Positions 9,568-19,984 are shown, numbered from the stretch's first letter. The stretch is 51,633 bases of DNA from Verrucomicrobiota bacterium (GCA_018239675.1 JAFEGX010000063.1:1-51633); one strand, 5' to 3'. Program-made: numbers and translations. The notes: generated from the sequence alone by a model not told the origin.

Positions 9568-9710
9568 CGGGGCCAACTTGCCTGAGACGTCGCGGAATGA
9601 CGAATCGTTTCGTTGGCGCGGCAGAGACCGCGGATTTTCCGTGGCCAGAGGCCGGTTGACTTGCGGCGAGACACTGGACACTGCGCGTCGAACGCGCCAA
9701 GGTTCGCGAA

Positions 9711-10553
9711 ATGAGTTCCGCCCCCACCCCTGGCGCCCGCTTTCGCGCCGCCCTGGCGGCCGAGCGACCCCTGCAGATCGTCGGGGCCATCAACGCCTAT
9801 GCCGCGCTCCTGGCCCGCCGGGCCGGCTTCCGGGCGCTGTATCTGTCGGGCGCCGGCGTGGCCAATCACTCGTACGGCATCCCGGACACCGGCGAGACCA
9901 CCCTGGAGGACGTGTTGGTTGACGCCCGGCGGATTGCCCGGCGCGTGGACCTGCCGCTGCTGGTCGACATCGACACGGGCTGGGACGATCCCACGGCGGC
10001 CGTGCGCGCGATGGGCGCGGCCGGCATGGCCGCGGTCCACCTTGAGGACCAGGTGCCGGCGAAGCTGTGCGGTCATCTTCCAGGCAAGCAGCTCGTGCCG
10101 GCGGCCGAAATGGTTGACCGGGTCCGGGCCGCGGTGGCCGGCAAGCCCAACCGGGACTTCGTCGTGATGGCCCGCACGGACGCCGCCGCCAACGAGGGCG
10201 TGCCGGCGGCGATCACGCGCGCCCAGGCGTACGTGGCGGCGGGTGCCGACATGATCTTCGCCGAGGCGCTGCCCACGCTGGGCGACTACCGCCACTTCGC
10301 CGCGGCCGTGCCGGTGCCCGTGCTCGCGAATCTCACCGAGTTCGGCCGGACGCCGTATTTTACGGTGGAGCAGCTCCGGGATGCCGGCATCGCCCTGGTG
10401 CTTTATCCGTTGTCCGCGTCGCGCGCCGCCGCCGCCGCTTCGCTCGCCGTGTACGGCGCGATCCGCCGCGACGGCACCCAGTCGGGGGTGGTCGACCGCA
10501 TGCAGACCCGCACCGACCTTTACGAGACCCTCGGCTACAAGCCGAAACCCTGA
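9711..10553 (+). CDS. prpB: 2-methylisocitrate lyase (PEP mutase/isocitrate lyase superfamily)
   Basis: 280 residues. It should cleave 2-methylisocitrate to pyruvate and succinate, the last step of the methylcitrate cycle for propionyl-CoA. Family blocks are clear: YLSGAGVANHSYGIPD, LVDIDTGWDD (metal-binding aspartates), HLEDQ, FVVMARTDA, NLTEFGRTPYF, and a C-terminal LYPLSASRA. The active-site loop reads KLCGH (K118-H122, catalytic C120) where characterised PrpB proteins have KRCGH, so one conserved arginine is a leucine. prpC starts 15 bases downstream and prpD follows, which fixes the pathway despite that substitution. The 143-bp gap before it is a divergent promoter region shared with the ABC ATPase; a TTGACT at 9656-9661 has no convincing -10 partner. 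Confidence 0.9.
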   Translation: MSSAPTPGARFRAALAAERPLQIVGAINAYAALLARRAGFRALYLSGAGVANHSYGIPDTGETTLEDVLVDARRIARRVDLPLLVDIDTGWDDPTAAVRAMGAAGMAAVHLEDQVPAKLCGHLPGKQLVPAAEMVDRVRAAVAGKPNRDFVVMARTDAAANEGVPAAITRAQAYVAAGADMIFAEALPTLGDYRHFAAAVPVPVLANLTEFGRTPYFTVEQLRDAGIALVLYPLSASRAAAAASLAVYGAIRRDGTQSGVVDRMQTRTDLYETLGYKPKP

Positions 10554-10568
10554 ACGAGTGGTGACCCC

Positions 10569-11744
10569 ATGAGCGACCCCACCCCCGCCTCGGCCGCCAA
10601 GGCCAAGAAGTCCGTCGCGCTGTCCGGCGTCGTCGCCGGCAACACCGCGATCTGCACCGTCGGCCACACCGGCAACGACCTCCACTACCGCGGCTATGAC
10701 ATCGCCGAGGTCGCCGCGCAGGCCACCTACGAGGAGGTCGCGCACCTGCTGGTTCACGAGACGCTGCCCAATCACGTCGAGCTCGGCGTCTACCGCTCCC
10801 GCCTGCAGCGCCTGCGCGCGCTGCCGAAGCCGCTCCGGGCGGTCCTCGAGCAGATTCCCGCCACCGCCCATCCGATGGACGTGCTCCGGACCGGCTGCTC
10901 GATGCTGGGCAACCTCGAGACCGAGACGCTGCCGTCCACGGGCGCGAACGCCTCCACCGCGGCCGCCGCCCGCGCGCATGGCGACCGCCTGCTCGCCGTG
11001 TTTCCCTCGATTCTCCTCTATTGGCACCACTTCGCCACGACCGGCCGGCGCATCGACGTCGAGACCGACGACCCGTCGATCGCCGGGCACTTCCTCCACC
11101 TGCTGCACCAGCGGCCGCCGGCGGCCGCGCAGGTCCGCGCCCTCGACCGCTCGCTCATCCTCTACGCCGAGCACGAGTTCAACGCCTCGACCTTCACCTC
11201 GCGGGTCATCGCCGGCACCGGCTCGGACTTCCACTCGTGCATCACCGGCGCCATCGGCGCCCTGCGCGGCGCGCGGCACGGTGGCGCCAACGAGAACGCC
11301 CTGGAGATCCAGCAGCGCTACCGCACGCCCGACGAGGCCGAGGCCGACATCCGCGCCCGCCTCGCCCGGAGGGAGATCGTCATCGGGTTCGGCCATCCGG
11401 TCTACACGATCAGCGACCCGCGCAACCCGATCATCAAGGCCATCGCCCGTCAGCTTTCCGAGGACGACCGGCATCTGGACCTCTACCAGATCGCCGAACG
11501 GATCGAGACCCTCATGTGGAACGAGAAGAAGATGTTCCCGAATCTCGACTGGTACAGCGCCGTGGCCTACCACCGGCTCGGCGTCCCGATGCTGATGTTC
11601 ACGCCGCTGTTCGTGATGGCCCGCACCGCGGGTTGGACCGCGCACATCGTCGAGCAGCGCATCGACGGCAAGATCATCCGGCCCGGCGCCAGCTACACCG
11701 GACCGGGACCGCGGCCCTTCGTGCCGCTGGCGCAACGGCGCTAG
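10569..11744 (+). CDS. prpC: 2-methylcitrate synthase / citrate synthase family
   Basis: 391 residues, condensing propionyl-CoA with oxaloacetate to 2-methylcitrate. The start segment [20 protein letters not shown] and [11 protein letters not shown] is characteristic of PrpC rather than housekeeping citrate synthase. The catalytic triad of the family is intact: H202 in [14 protein letters not shown]276 in GFGHPVY, and D327 in [12 protein letters not shown]. It lies 15 bases after prpB and 91 bases before prpD. Some PrpC enzymes also accept acetyl-CoA, so minor citrate synthase activity is possible. Confidence 0.93.
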   Translation: MSDPTPASAAKAKKSVALSGVVAGNTAICTVGHTGNDLHYRGYDIAEVAAQATYEEVAHLLVHETLPNHVELGVYRSRLQRLRALPKPLRAVLEQIPATAHPMDVLRTGCSMLGNLETETLPSTGANASTAAAARAHGDRLLAVFPSILLYWHHFATTGRRIDVETDDPSIAGHFLHLLHQRPPAAAQVRALDRSLILYAEHEFNASTFTSRVIAGTGSDFHSCITGAIGALRGARHGGANENALEIQQRYRTPDEAEADIRARLARREIVIGFGHPVYTISDPRNPIIKAIARQLSEDDRHLDLYQIAERIETLMWNEKKMFPNLDWYSAVAYHRLGVPMLMFTPLFVMARTAGWTAHIVEQRIDGKIIRPGASYTGPGPRPFVPLAQRR

Positions 11745-11835
11745 GTCCGATCCCGGACTCCAGTCGCGTCGGCCCTCGCCCGGTCAAGTTGGTTTCTCCT
11801 TTCCGCCCAAGTTTCTCCTTTTCCATGTTTTTCCC

Positions 11836-13314
11836 ATGAGCTCTCCCATCAGCAACGTCCGCCCGCCGCCCGACGCGCTCATCGCCGAGCTCGCCGACTT
11901 TGCGCTCAGCACCGCGATCAGGAGCGACGAGGCGCTCGACACCGCCCGCTGGTGCCTCGCGGACACCCTGGCCTGCGGCATCATGGCCCTGGCCTTCCCG
12001 GCCTGCACCAAGCTGCTCGGCCCGGTCGTGCCGGGCCTCACCATCGAGCGCGGCGCCCGCGTGCCGGGCACCGGCTATGAGCTCGATCCGGTCCAGGGCG
12101 CCTTCAACCTCGGCGCGATCATCCGCTGGCTCGACTTCAACGACACCTGGCTGGCCGCGGAGTGGGGCCACCCGTCCGACAATCTTGGGGCCATCCTCGC
12201 GACCGCCGACTGGCTCTCACGGCACCAGGCCGCCGGCGTGACGCCCGCCGCCTTCCAGACGAAGCTGCGCCATGTGAAGGCCGGGCTCACGGTCGGCGAC
12301 GTGCTGACCGCCATGGTAAAGGCGCACGAGATCCAGGGCGTGCTGGCCCTGGAGAACTCGTTCAATCGCGTCGGCCTCGACCACGTCCTGCTGGTCCGCG
12401 TCGCCTCGACGGCCGTCACCGCCGTCCTGCTGGGCGGCACGCGCGACCAGGTGATCAACGCGATCTCGCACGCGTGGCTCGACGGTTCGGCGCTGCGCAC
12501 CTACCGCCACGCCCCGAACACCGGCTCGCGGAAGTCCTGGGCGGCCGGCGACGCCACCAGCCGCGCGGTCCGGCTCGCGCTCATCGCGCTCACCGGCGAG
12601 ATGGGCTATCCGTCCGTGCTCACCGCCAAGACCTGGGGTTTCCAGGATGTCTCGTTCCGCGGACAGGCCGTGAAGCTCGCGCGCCCGCTGGGCAGCTACG
12701 TGATGGAGCACGTGCTGTTCAAGATCTCGTTCCCCGCCGAGTTTCACGCCCAGACCGCGGTCGAATGCGCGCTGCAGCTGCACCCCCGGATGAAGGACCG
12801 CCTCGACGCGATCCAGCGGGTCGAGCTGACCACCCATGAGTCGGCGATCCGCATCATCGACAAGACCGGGCCCCTGCACAATCCGGCCGACCGCGACCAC
12901 TGCCTCCAGTACATGACCGCCATCGGGCTGATCCACGGCACGCTCACGGCCGAGCACTACGAGGACAAGGCGGCCGCCGATCCGCGCATCGACACCCTGC
13001 GGGCCAAGATGACGGTGCGGGAGGACCAGCAGTACTCGCGCGACTACCTGGATCCGGAGAAGCGCTCGATCGCCAACGCGGTCCAGGTGTTCTTCGCCGA
13101 CGGGACGTCGACACCGAAAGTCGCGGTCGAGTATCCGATCGGTCACCGGCGCCGCCGCGCGGAAGGCATTCCGGTCCTCCAGCAGAAGGCCCGGGCCGCA
13201 TTTTTCGCCCATTTCGGGGCCGACCATGCCGAGCGGCTGATGCAGCTCTTCGCCGACCGCACCAAGCTCGCCGCCATGCCGGTCCACCAGTTCATGGACG
13301 CGTTCGTGCTCTAG
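11836..13314 (+). CDS. prpD: 2-methylcitrate dehydratase
   Basis: 492 residues, the normal PrpD length and of the MmgE/PrpD fold. It dehydrates 2-methylcitrate to 2-methyl-cis-aconitate without an iron-sulfur cluster. Recognisable blocks: [12 protein letters not shown] near residue 45, [57 protein letters not shown], and the C-terminal [13 protein letters not shown] [17 protein letters not shown]. No acnD/prpF pair is present, in keeping with use of PrpD. Its product needs an aconitase from elsewhere in the genome to reach 2-methylisocitrate for PrpB. Confidence 0.93.
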   Translation: MSSPISNVRPPPDALIAELADFALSTAIRSDEALDTARWCLADTLACGIMALAFPACTKLLGPVVPGLTIERGARVPGTGYELDPVQGAFNLGAIIRWLDFNDTWLAAEWGHPSDNLGAILATADWLSRHQAAGVTPAAFQTKLRHVKAGLTVGDVLTAMVKAHEIQGVLALENSFNRVGLDHVLLVRVASTAVTAVLLGGTRDQVINAISHAWLDGSALRTYRHAPNTGSRKSWAAGDATSRAVRLALIALTGEMGYPSVLTAKTWGFQDVSFRGQAVKLARPLGSYVMEHVLFKISFPAEFHAQTAVECALQLHPRMKDRLDAIQRVELTTHESAIRIIDKTGPLHNPADRDHCLQYMTAIGLIHGTLTAEHYEDKAAADPRIDTLRAKMTVREDQQYSRDYLDPEKRSIANAVQVFFADGTSTPKVAVEYPIGHRRRRAEGIPVLQQKARAAFFAHFGADHAERLMQLFADRTKLAAMPVHQFMDAFVL

Positions 13315-13432
13315 GCTCCAGACTGCTGCGTTCGATCTAGACTTACCGCGAAGGACGCGAGGCACACGATGCGCTGAGCCATCGCTGTCTTTCATCGCAC
13401 TCAACGTTCCTGAACACTTCACCTCACCCGCC

Positions 13433-13861
13433 ATGCCTCGCCGCAAATCCCGCCCCACCACGATCTCCAGCCAGCGCGCCCTCATCCCGGTCCGGGCGCT
13501 GGATTTCGTCATGTACAACACCAAGGACATCCGCCGCACGCGCGCGTTCTACCAGAAGCTTTTCGGTTTCAGGCGCGGCCACGAGTGGAACGAATTCTGG
13601 AGCGAGTTCGCCACCGAGCCGCTGACCTTCTGCCTCAACGGCGTTTCCAAGAGCCCCGACCCGAAGTGGAACTGGTTCGGCCCGGCCTGCGTGGCCCTCG
13701 CCGTTGACGATGTGCCGGCTGCCGTGGCGAAGTGCCGGAAGCACCGCGTGAAGGTGCTCATTCCTCCGGTCGAAACCCGGGTGTGCTGGATGGCTTGGAT
13801 TGCCGACCCCGCCGGCAACCGGATCTGCCTCCACTCCCGCAAGGACGGCACCGCCGGCTGA
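13433..13861 (+). CDS. VOC-fold (glyoxalase/dioxygenase superfamily) protein
   Basis: 142 residues containing one vicinal-oxygen-chelate domain: LDFVMYNTKDIRRTRAFYQ opens the first beta-alpha-beta module, and CVALAVDDVPAAVAKC with WMAWIADPAGNRICLHS forms the second. The final DPAGN...L pattern is typical of VOC members. It follows prpD by 118 bases on the same strand. Methylmalonyl-CoA epimerase is a VOC protein, and an acyl-CoA mutase lies downstream, but the sequence is too generic and lacks the epimerase-specific look, so I leave function open. A perfect hairpin directly follows the stop. Confidence 0.78.
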   Translation: MPRRKSRPTTISSQRALIPVRALDFVMYNTKDIRRTRAFYQKLFGFRRGHEWNEFWSEFATEPLTFCLNGVSKSPDPKWNWFGPACVALAVDDVPAAVAKCRKHRVKVLIPPVETRVCWMAWIADPAGNRICLHSRKDGTAG

Positions 13862-13875
13862 GGCCGCGAATACAA

Positions 13876-13927
13876 CCTCCTCACGTCGGCTGCTACTGGA
13901 TCGATCGTAGCAGCCGACGTGAGGAGG
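13876..13927. repeat. Perfect 21-bp inverted repeat between convergent genes
   Basis: The arms 13876-13896 and 13907-13927 are exact reverse complements (CCTCCTCACGTCGGCTGC ...), closing a 10-base centre TGGATCGATC. It lies 14 bases after the VOC stop and 38 bases past the end of the oppositely oriented lipoprotein gene. No T-run follows on either side, so it is not a canonical intrinsic terminator, but it could stop or protect both converging transcripts. Confidence 0.9.
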
Positions 13928-13965
13928 CTGTCGCTTGACCGGCGTCCTTCACCGGACCGGGCCCT

Positions 13966-14400
13966 TCAGCGCCAGTGGCCGGTGAAGCACCGGAAACCCT
14001 CCCCCTCGCGCACCCAGCAGGGCGAAACCCAGGCCGCCGCCGGCGACGGCGGGACTTCCCACGTCCCGGCCACCCACTCATACCCGTCGCCGCACCACGT
14101 CCAGTAACCCGGCACCCACACGCGCGCTGGATCGGGCCGCTCCCCGGGTGACTCGGCCTTGGGCGGGGGCGGCAGGTTGGGGACGATCAGCATCACCGCC
14201 AGCGGATCGTCCGGCGCCAAGGCCACCGCCGGAGTCACGGCGGGTGCCACCGGCACCGGTGCGACGGGAGGAGGAGGTGGTGGTGGCGGTGCCGTCGGGC
14301 GCGATGCGCAGCCTGCGCAACGGAGCAGGAGACTCGCGACCGCCAATCCGCGGAGAAGGCGCCGGATCGGGCGGCGGGAGGGGGCGGCGAACGAGACCAT
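13966..14400 (-). CDS. Proline-rich YXWGXW-type lipoprotein
   Basis: 144 residues from the ATG at 14400. An N-terminal Arg-rich/hydrophobic signal ([17 protein letters not shown]) ends in a lipobox-like CAGC, suggesting lipid anchoring. Next comes a long Pro/Ala/Val spacer ([20 protein letters not shown]), then a C-terminal domain with repeated Trp units: [40 protein letters not shown]. This Trp/Gly pattern matches YXWGXW-repeat proteins, whose role is unknown. The spacer would let the Trp domain reach across the periplasm or out of the outer membrane. The frame is open upstream of 14400 but runs into asnS and is not credible as coding. Confidence 0.7.
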   Translation of the reverse strand: MVSFAAPSRRPIRRLLRGLAVASLLLRCAGCASRPTAPPPPPPPPVAPVPVAPAVTPAVALAPDDPLAVMLIVPNLPPPPKAESPGERPDPARVWVPGYWTWCGDGYEWVAGTWEVPPSPAAAWVSPCWVREGEGFRCFTGHWR

Positions 14401-14497
14401 AAAGGCGCCGCTGACCGCCAAACTAGGCGGCGGTTCACCGGCAAGTTTCGGGATTTGCCAGCCGCCGCGGCAGCCGCTTCGCTGGCGGGAAAACATC

Positions 14498-15883
<1,386 letters not shown>

Positions 15884-15916
15884 GCCCGACCCGGGAGCAG
15901 GTCCGCATTCAGACCT

Positions 15917-15984
15917 GCCACCAAGCGCACCAAGGGCACGAAGCCGCCTGGCATGGTCTTGGTGGACTTCGTGGTCTTCGTGGC
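15917..15984. repeat. Palindromic intergenic element, CACCAAGGGCACGAAG type
   Basis: GCCACCAAGCGCACCAAGG and GCACGAAG on the left face CTTGGTGGACTTCGTGGTC and TTCGTGGC on the right, an imperfect inverted repeat built from a roughly 9-base unit. Related copies are at 30420-30495 and 38954-39085. Confidence 0.75.
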
Positions 15985-16107
15985 AAACCTCGATCGAGGA
16001 AATGCCGGCGGCGACCGCCTAATCCAAAGGATGTAATTGACGCGCCGGTCCCAACTACCGCCGCTCGGTCATTGCACCCGGCGGGTTCGCGGGTTTGCTG
16101 GAGGGTC

Positions 16108-17313
16108 ATGGCTGTAGCGAAATCCCCTCGCCCCACCGTCCCGCTGCGCATCCTCACGGCCGTGCCGATCTGCGACGGCCACGACAGCGCGATCACGACG
16201 ATCAACATCGAGCTCGCGCGGCACGGCATCGAGGTCATCTACCTCGGCTACCACCAGTCCGTCGCCACCATCGCGCGGGCCGCGGTCCAGGAGGACGTCA
16301 ATGTCGTGGGCCTCTCGTCCTACAACGGCGGCCACATCGTCTTTTTCAAGGAGGTCGTCGACGCCCTCCGCCGCGGCGGCAATGGCGACATCCCGGTCTT
16401 CGGCGGCGGCGGCGGCACCATCACGCCGGCCGACGAGCGCGTCATGCGCCGCCAGGGCACCGACCGGATCTTCTTCGCCGGCACGCCGCTGGCCGAGATC
16501 ATGGAGCTCATCCGGCGCGACTACGCCCGGCTGCCGCGGCCCAAGGGGCGCCCGCAGGGCGATCGGGCGCTGGCCCGCGCCCTGACCCTGGCCGAGCGCG
16601 GCGACCGAGGGCCGAAGGTCCGGCGCAGCGGCTCCGCCCGTTCCTTCGTGGTCGGCGTCGCCGGGCCCGGCGGTGCCGGCAAGTCGACGCTCATCGACGA
16701 ACTCACCTCCCGCTTTCTCCGGTCGTTCCCGTCCGGCCGCATCGCCATCCTCGCCAACGACCCATCGCATCCCGATTCCGGCGGCGCGATCCTCGGCGAC
16801 CGCGTCTCGGCCATCTATGCGCAGGATGACCGGGTCTTCTTCCGCTCGCTGGCCACCCGCGGCAGCCTCACGGGGCTGTCGGCCGCGGCCCCGGCGGCCA
16901 TCGAGATCCTGCGCGCGTCGGGCGAGTTCGACCTGATTCTTGTCGAGTCGGTGGGGGTCGGACAGGAGAGCGATCCGTTCCGGATCTTCGGCCGCGGGCC
17001 GAAACTGGTCGACGCCACGCTCTTCGTGCTCGCGCCCCACTACGGCGGCCTGATCCAGCTCCAGAAAATCGCGCTGCTGAACGGCGCCGACCTCGTGGCG
17101 CTCAACAAGTGCGACCATCCGATGGCGCACACCGCCCGCGCCGAGATCCAGGCCCGGCTCAACCAGAACGCCCGCGGCCAGACGCTGCATGCCACGACCG
17201 CCGCGAAGCACTTCGATCCCGGCGTCGACCAGCTCTTCGCCGCCCTCGCCCGGCTGGGCGCCCTCGAGCCGGCCGGCGGCGAGAAACCCTGCCAGCTCCG
17301 GATCGAGGCCTGA
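16108..17313 (+). CDS. B12-binding domain fused to MeaB-type G-protein chaperone (IcmF N-terminal half)
   Basis: 401 residues from the ATG at 16108. Residues about 10-135 form a cobalamin-binding Rossmann domain with ICDGHDSAI (cobalt-ligating H25) and VFGGGGGTI. Residues about 170-390 form a SIMIBI G domain of the MeaB/ArgK family: Walker A GPGGAGKST (K192), the metallochaperone loop DPSHPDSGGAILGDR, VESVGVGQE, and the base-recognition NKCD. In the fused enzyme IcmF, these two domains occur in this order ahead of the mutase domain. Here the protein stops, and the mutase domain starts 44 bases later as a separate gene. It should load and guard adenosylcobalamin for that partner. Confidence 0.87.
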   Translation: MAVAKSPRPTVPLRILTAVPICDGHDSAITTINIELARHGIEVIYLGYHQSVATIARAAVQEDVNVVGLSSYNGGHIVFFKEVVDALRRGGNGDIPVFGGGGGTITPADERVMRRQGTDRIFFAGTPLAEIMELIRRDYARLPRPKGRPQGDRALARALTLAERGDRGPKVRRSGSARSFVVGVAGPGGAGKSTLIDELTSRFLRSFPSGRIAILANDPSHPDSGGAILGDRVSAIYAQDDRVFFRSLATRGSLTGLSAAAPAAIEILRASGEFDLILVESVGVGQESDPFRIFGRGPKLVDATLFVLAPHYGGLIQLQKIALLNGADLVALNKCDHPMAHTARAEIQARLNQNARGQTLHATTAAKHFDPGVDQLFAALARLGALEPAGGEKPCQLRIEA

Positions 17314-17356
17314 GCGGCACCGCCATCCTCCACCCTTCCATCCCGCCCCATCCCAG

Positions 17357-19102
17357 ATGAGCCAGCTCGGAAAAATCGCCGACACCGTCGACGCCTACAA
17401 CCGCCACGTGACCGCCGAGGTCCGCCGCGCGCGCACCGACGCCGCCTTCGCGGCCGAGCTGCGCGCCCGGTGGGAAAAGCTGCGCGCGTCGGTGGATGTG
17501 ACCCATTCGCCCACCGGCACGCCGCTGCCGCGTCTCGCGCTGCCCGACACGGACGAGCCCGGCGCGATCGCGGAGTACCTCCTGAGCCAGGGCTTCCCGG
17601 GACAGTTTCCCTACGCCACCGCGGCCTACCGCGAGATGTACCTCGATCGGGCGTCCGGCGCCGGCGAGGAGCCGATGCGCCTCTTCGCGGGCCTCGGGCT
17701 CGCGGAGGACACCAACGCCCGCTTCAAGTACCTGTCGAGCCACCAGAAGAGCCTCCGGCTCTCCACCGCCTTCGACGGACCGACGCTCTACGGCCTCGAC
17801 TCCGACCACCCGGGCGTGCTGGGCAAGGTCGGCGAGGGCGGGGTCGCGATCGACACCGTGGACGACATGGCCCGGCTCTTTGCCGGCTTCGACCTGACGC
17901 GCAAGGATGCGTCGGTCTCCATGACCATGAACGCGCCGGCGCCGGTGATCCTTGCGATGTTCATCGCGGCGGCCAAGCGGCGGTTCGGCCCCGAGAGCGC
18001 CGCCCAGCTGCGCGGCACCATCCAGGCCGACATGCTCAAGGAAGTGCAGGCGCAGAACGAGGTGATCTTCCCGGTGGACGCGTCGCTCCGCTTCCTCTGC
18101 GACATGATCGAGTGGTGCGTGCCCAACCTGCCACGCTGGTACCCGGTCTCGATTTCCGGCTACCACATCGCCGAGGCGGGCGCGACGCCGGTGCAGCAGG
18201 CGGCGTTCACGCTGTCGAACGGCTTCACCTATGCCGAGCTGCTGCGCCAGCGCGGCGCGGACGTGAATCAGTTCGGCCCGCGGCTCTCCTTCTTCCTCGA
18301 TTGCGGCCTCGACGTGGAATACCTCGTGCTCGGCCGGGTCTGCCGTCGCATCTGGGCGATCGGCATGCGCGATGTCTTTGGCGCCGACGCCAAGGCGCAG
18401 ATTCTCAAGCTGCACACGCAGACCTCGGGACGCTCACTCATCGCGGCGGAGTTCCAGAACAACCTCACGCGCACCGCCGTCGAGCTGATGCTCGCGTACC
18501 TCAACTACACGAACTCGTGCCACTCGAACTCGGCCGACGAGCCGTTCACGACGCCGACCGAGCAGTACGCGCTCCTCGCCTCCCACGGCCAGTCGATCCT
18601 CCTCGAGGAGTCCGGGCTGTTCAGGCACACCATGAACCTCTTCGGCGGCGCGCCCGGCCTGCTGGCGCTCGAGCGTCAAGTCGAGAAGGCGATCCTGGAC
18701 GTGTTCCGCGAGATGGACACGCTCGGCGGGGTGATCGCGGCGATGGAGCAGCGCTATCAGCGCAGCAAGATCCAGGAGGCCGGCCACCGCATCGAAAGCC
18801 AGATCTACTCCGGCGAGCGTCCCGTGATCGGCCTGAACCGCTACGTGTCGGACGAGCCCCTGCCGAGCGTGCCGCTCGCCCGGACCTCCCCCCGCAAGCA
18901 GCGGCTGCAGGTCGAGCGACTCCAGGTCTTCAAGCGGCGCCACGCCCGGCGGTCGCCCGAGGCCCTGCAGCGGCTCGAGAATGTCACCCGGGCCGGCGGT
19001 AATGTCTTCGCCGAGCTGATCTCGACCGTTGAATCGTGCTCGCTCGGCCAGATCACCGCCTGCCTCACCGGCGTGGTCGGCAAGTTCCGGCCGATGGTCT
19101 AG
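17357..19102 (+). CDS. Acyl-CoA mutase large subunit, isobutyryl-CoA mutase type (IcmF C-terminal half)
   Basis: 581 residues, the TIM-barrel substrate domain plus linker of adenosylcobalamin-dependent acyl-CoA mutases. Blocks include RLFAGLGLAEDTNARFKYL, LSTAFDGPTLYGLDSDHP, SVSMTMNAPAPVILA, SISGYHIAEAGATP and QTSGRSL. Two positions that separate isobutyryl- from methylmalonyl-CoA mutases by family knowledge are Phe and Gln in the former, Tyr and Arg in the latter. Here they read F110 (RLFAG) and Q233 (QAQNEV), so isobutyryl-CoA/n-butyryl-CoA interconversion is the best guess. The C-terminal B12 domain of methylmalonyl-CoA mutase is absent; cobalamin must come from the preceding gene product. 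Related branched acyl-CoAs (isovaleryl, pivalyl) remain possible substrates. Confidence 0.87.
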   Translation: MSQLGKIADTVDAYNRHVTAEVRRARTDAAFAAELRARWEKLRASVDVTHSPTGTPLPRLALPDTDEPGAIAEYLLSQGFPGQFPYATAAYREMYLDRASGAGEEPMRLFAGLGLAEDTNARFKYLSSHQKSLRLSTAFDGPTLYGLDSDHPGVLGKVGEGGVAIDTVDDMARLFAGFDLTRKDASVSMTMNAPAPVILAMFIAAAKRRFGPESAAQLRGTIQADMLKEVQAQNEVIFPVDASLRFLCDMIEWCVPNLPRWYPVSISGYHIAEAGATPVQQAAFTLSNGFTYAELLRQRGADVNQFGPRLSFFLDCGLDVEYLVLGRVCRRIWAIGMRDVFGADAKAQILKLHTQTSGRSLIAAEFQNNLTRTAVELMLAYLNYTNSCHSNSADEPFTTPTEQYALLASHGQSILLEESGLFRHTMNLFGGAPGLLALERQVEKAILDVFREMDTLGGVIAAMEQRYQRSKIQEAGHRIESQIYSGERPVIGLNRYVSDEPLPSVPLARTSPRKQRLQVERLQVFKRRHARRSPEALQRLENVTRAGGNVFAELISTVESCSLGQITACLTGVVGKFRPMV

Positions 19103-19120
19103 AACGATTTCAACAAGGGT

Positions 19121-19266
19121 GCAGCCGCAAAGAGGCGCAGGGAACGCAGATCAATCCGATTCCAGCTCCAGCGGCCGAGTGATCGTAGACCTCGGGCCCT
19201 TGCCTTTGTAGGGCGCAGCGCTGTGGCGACGAGTGCTTGCGCTTTATTGCGCATCTTTGCGGCTAC
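19121..19266. repeat. Palindromic intergenic element, GCCGCAAAGAGGCGCA type
   Basis: The left arm (19121-19149, GCAGCCGCAAAGAGGCGCAG...) is an imperfect reverse complement of the right arm (19236-19266, ...TTGCGCATCTTTGCGGCTAC), with about 86 bases between. It fills most of the gap after the mutase gene. Confidence 0.7.
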
Positions 19267-19372
19267 AATTCCTGTAAAATCGCTCCAGGACCTCGCTTCG
19301 AGTCTCCGGGGTGTACGCCAAGCCCCGCGCCTCCAGTTTCCAACCGACGCCCATCAACTGATGGGCTTGGGC

Positions 19373-19984
19373 TCAGTTGGTGCGAACCTGGGCCGAGCCG
19401 ATCGACTGGACTGATCCGACGCCGCCCAGCGCCAGCTGTGTCTGGCCGCTCATGGCGGCCAGCTGGCCCGCGAAATTTCGCCGCACGGTCGTGTCGGCCG
19501 ACGCGAAGGCCTGCGCGACCACCCCTACCAGGTTTCGGGAAGTAACCAGGTCAGGATCCTCCGCGGCGTTAGCCACCCCCCGGGCGGTCCAACCACCGAT
19601 CATGCGGCTCGTCAGCACGTGCGCGACCCCCCGGCCTTCGTGATTCACGTACAGCACGGTCATACCCGCGCGCAGCTGGCGAAAGTCACACGGCGCGACC
19701 ACGATTGCGGTGCCCGTCACGTACAACGGCATCATCGAATCACCCAGGCCCCGGTAGGCTTGGCCACCGCTGATCCGGTTGGCCGCGTGCTCGGCCGCCG
19801 ACAGCTCCTGCCCGGCCGGGACCACGGTCGGCGCCGGCGCGAGTGCCACCACCGTGGCAAAATCGCCCTCCATCGAAAGCACCGTGCAACCCGTCATCGC
19901 GAGCGATCCCAGCATCAGGGCCAGCCCCGCCACGATGCGAACGGTCCACGACCGTCGTTCCGGGCCTGGGGCGGGGATCGTCAT
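19373..19984 (-). CDS. Lipoprotein with signal-peptidase-like (S26/S24 fold) domain
   Basis: 203 residues. The signal ends in a lipobox, LAMTGC (C33), so it is exported and lipid-anchored. Residues about 75-155 follow the S24/S26 serine-protease fold: GLGDSMMPLYVTG (putative nucleophile S83), LRAGMTVLYVNH, GVAHVLTSR (H122, placed like the His of the Ser-His type of signal peptidase), GWTARGVANAAEDPDLV (like TKGDxNxxxD) and LVGVV. Ordinary bacterial LepB uses Ser-Lys and is a membrane enzyme with an N-terminal helix; this one is a lipoprotein with histidine. Whether it is active is unknown. The C-terminal 45 residues match nothing I know. It is divergent from a sensor kinase gene, across a gap with three CTGGGGG boxes. 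Confidence 0.65.
   Translation of the reverse strand: MTIPAPGPERRSWTVRIVAGLALMLGSLAMTGCTVLSMEGDFATVVALAPAPTVVPAGQELSAAEHAANRISGGQAYRGLGDSMMPLYVTGTAIVVAPCDFRQLRAGMTVLYVNHEGRGVAHVLTSRMIGGWTARGVANAAEDPDLVTSRNLVGVVAQAFASADTTVRRNFAGQLAAMSGQTQLALGGVGSVQSIGSAQVRTN

Noticed and set aside
9656..9684. TTGACT plus GACACT as a sigma-70 promoter for prpB
   Set aside because: The -10 match is poor and spacing is off; not strong enough to list as a feature.
9375..11735. A 786-codon minus-strand frame across prpB and prpC
   Set aside because: It overlaps two well-conserved genes and the start of the ABC ATPase frame, and has low-complexity antisense composition.
13433..13861. VOC protein as methylmalonyl-CoA epimerase
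   Set aside because: The domain is generic and the nearby mutase is of the isobutyryl type, so the tempting context assignment lacks support.
16072..19102. The two mutase genes as a frameshifted single IcmF gene
   Set aside because: The first gene ends with a complete G domain and a clean stop, and the second has its own ATG and a full N-terminus, so a natural split is the simpler reading; resequencing would settle it.
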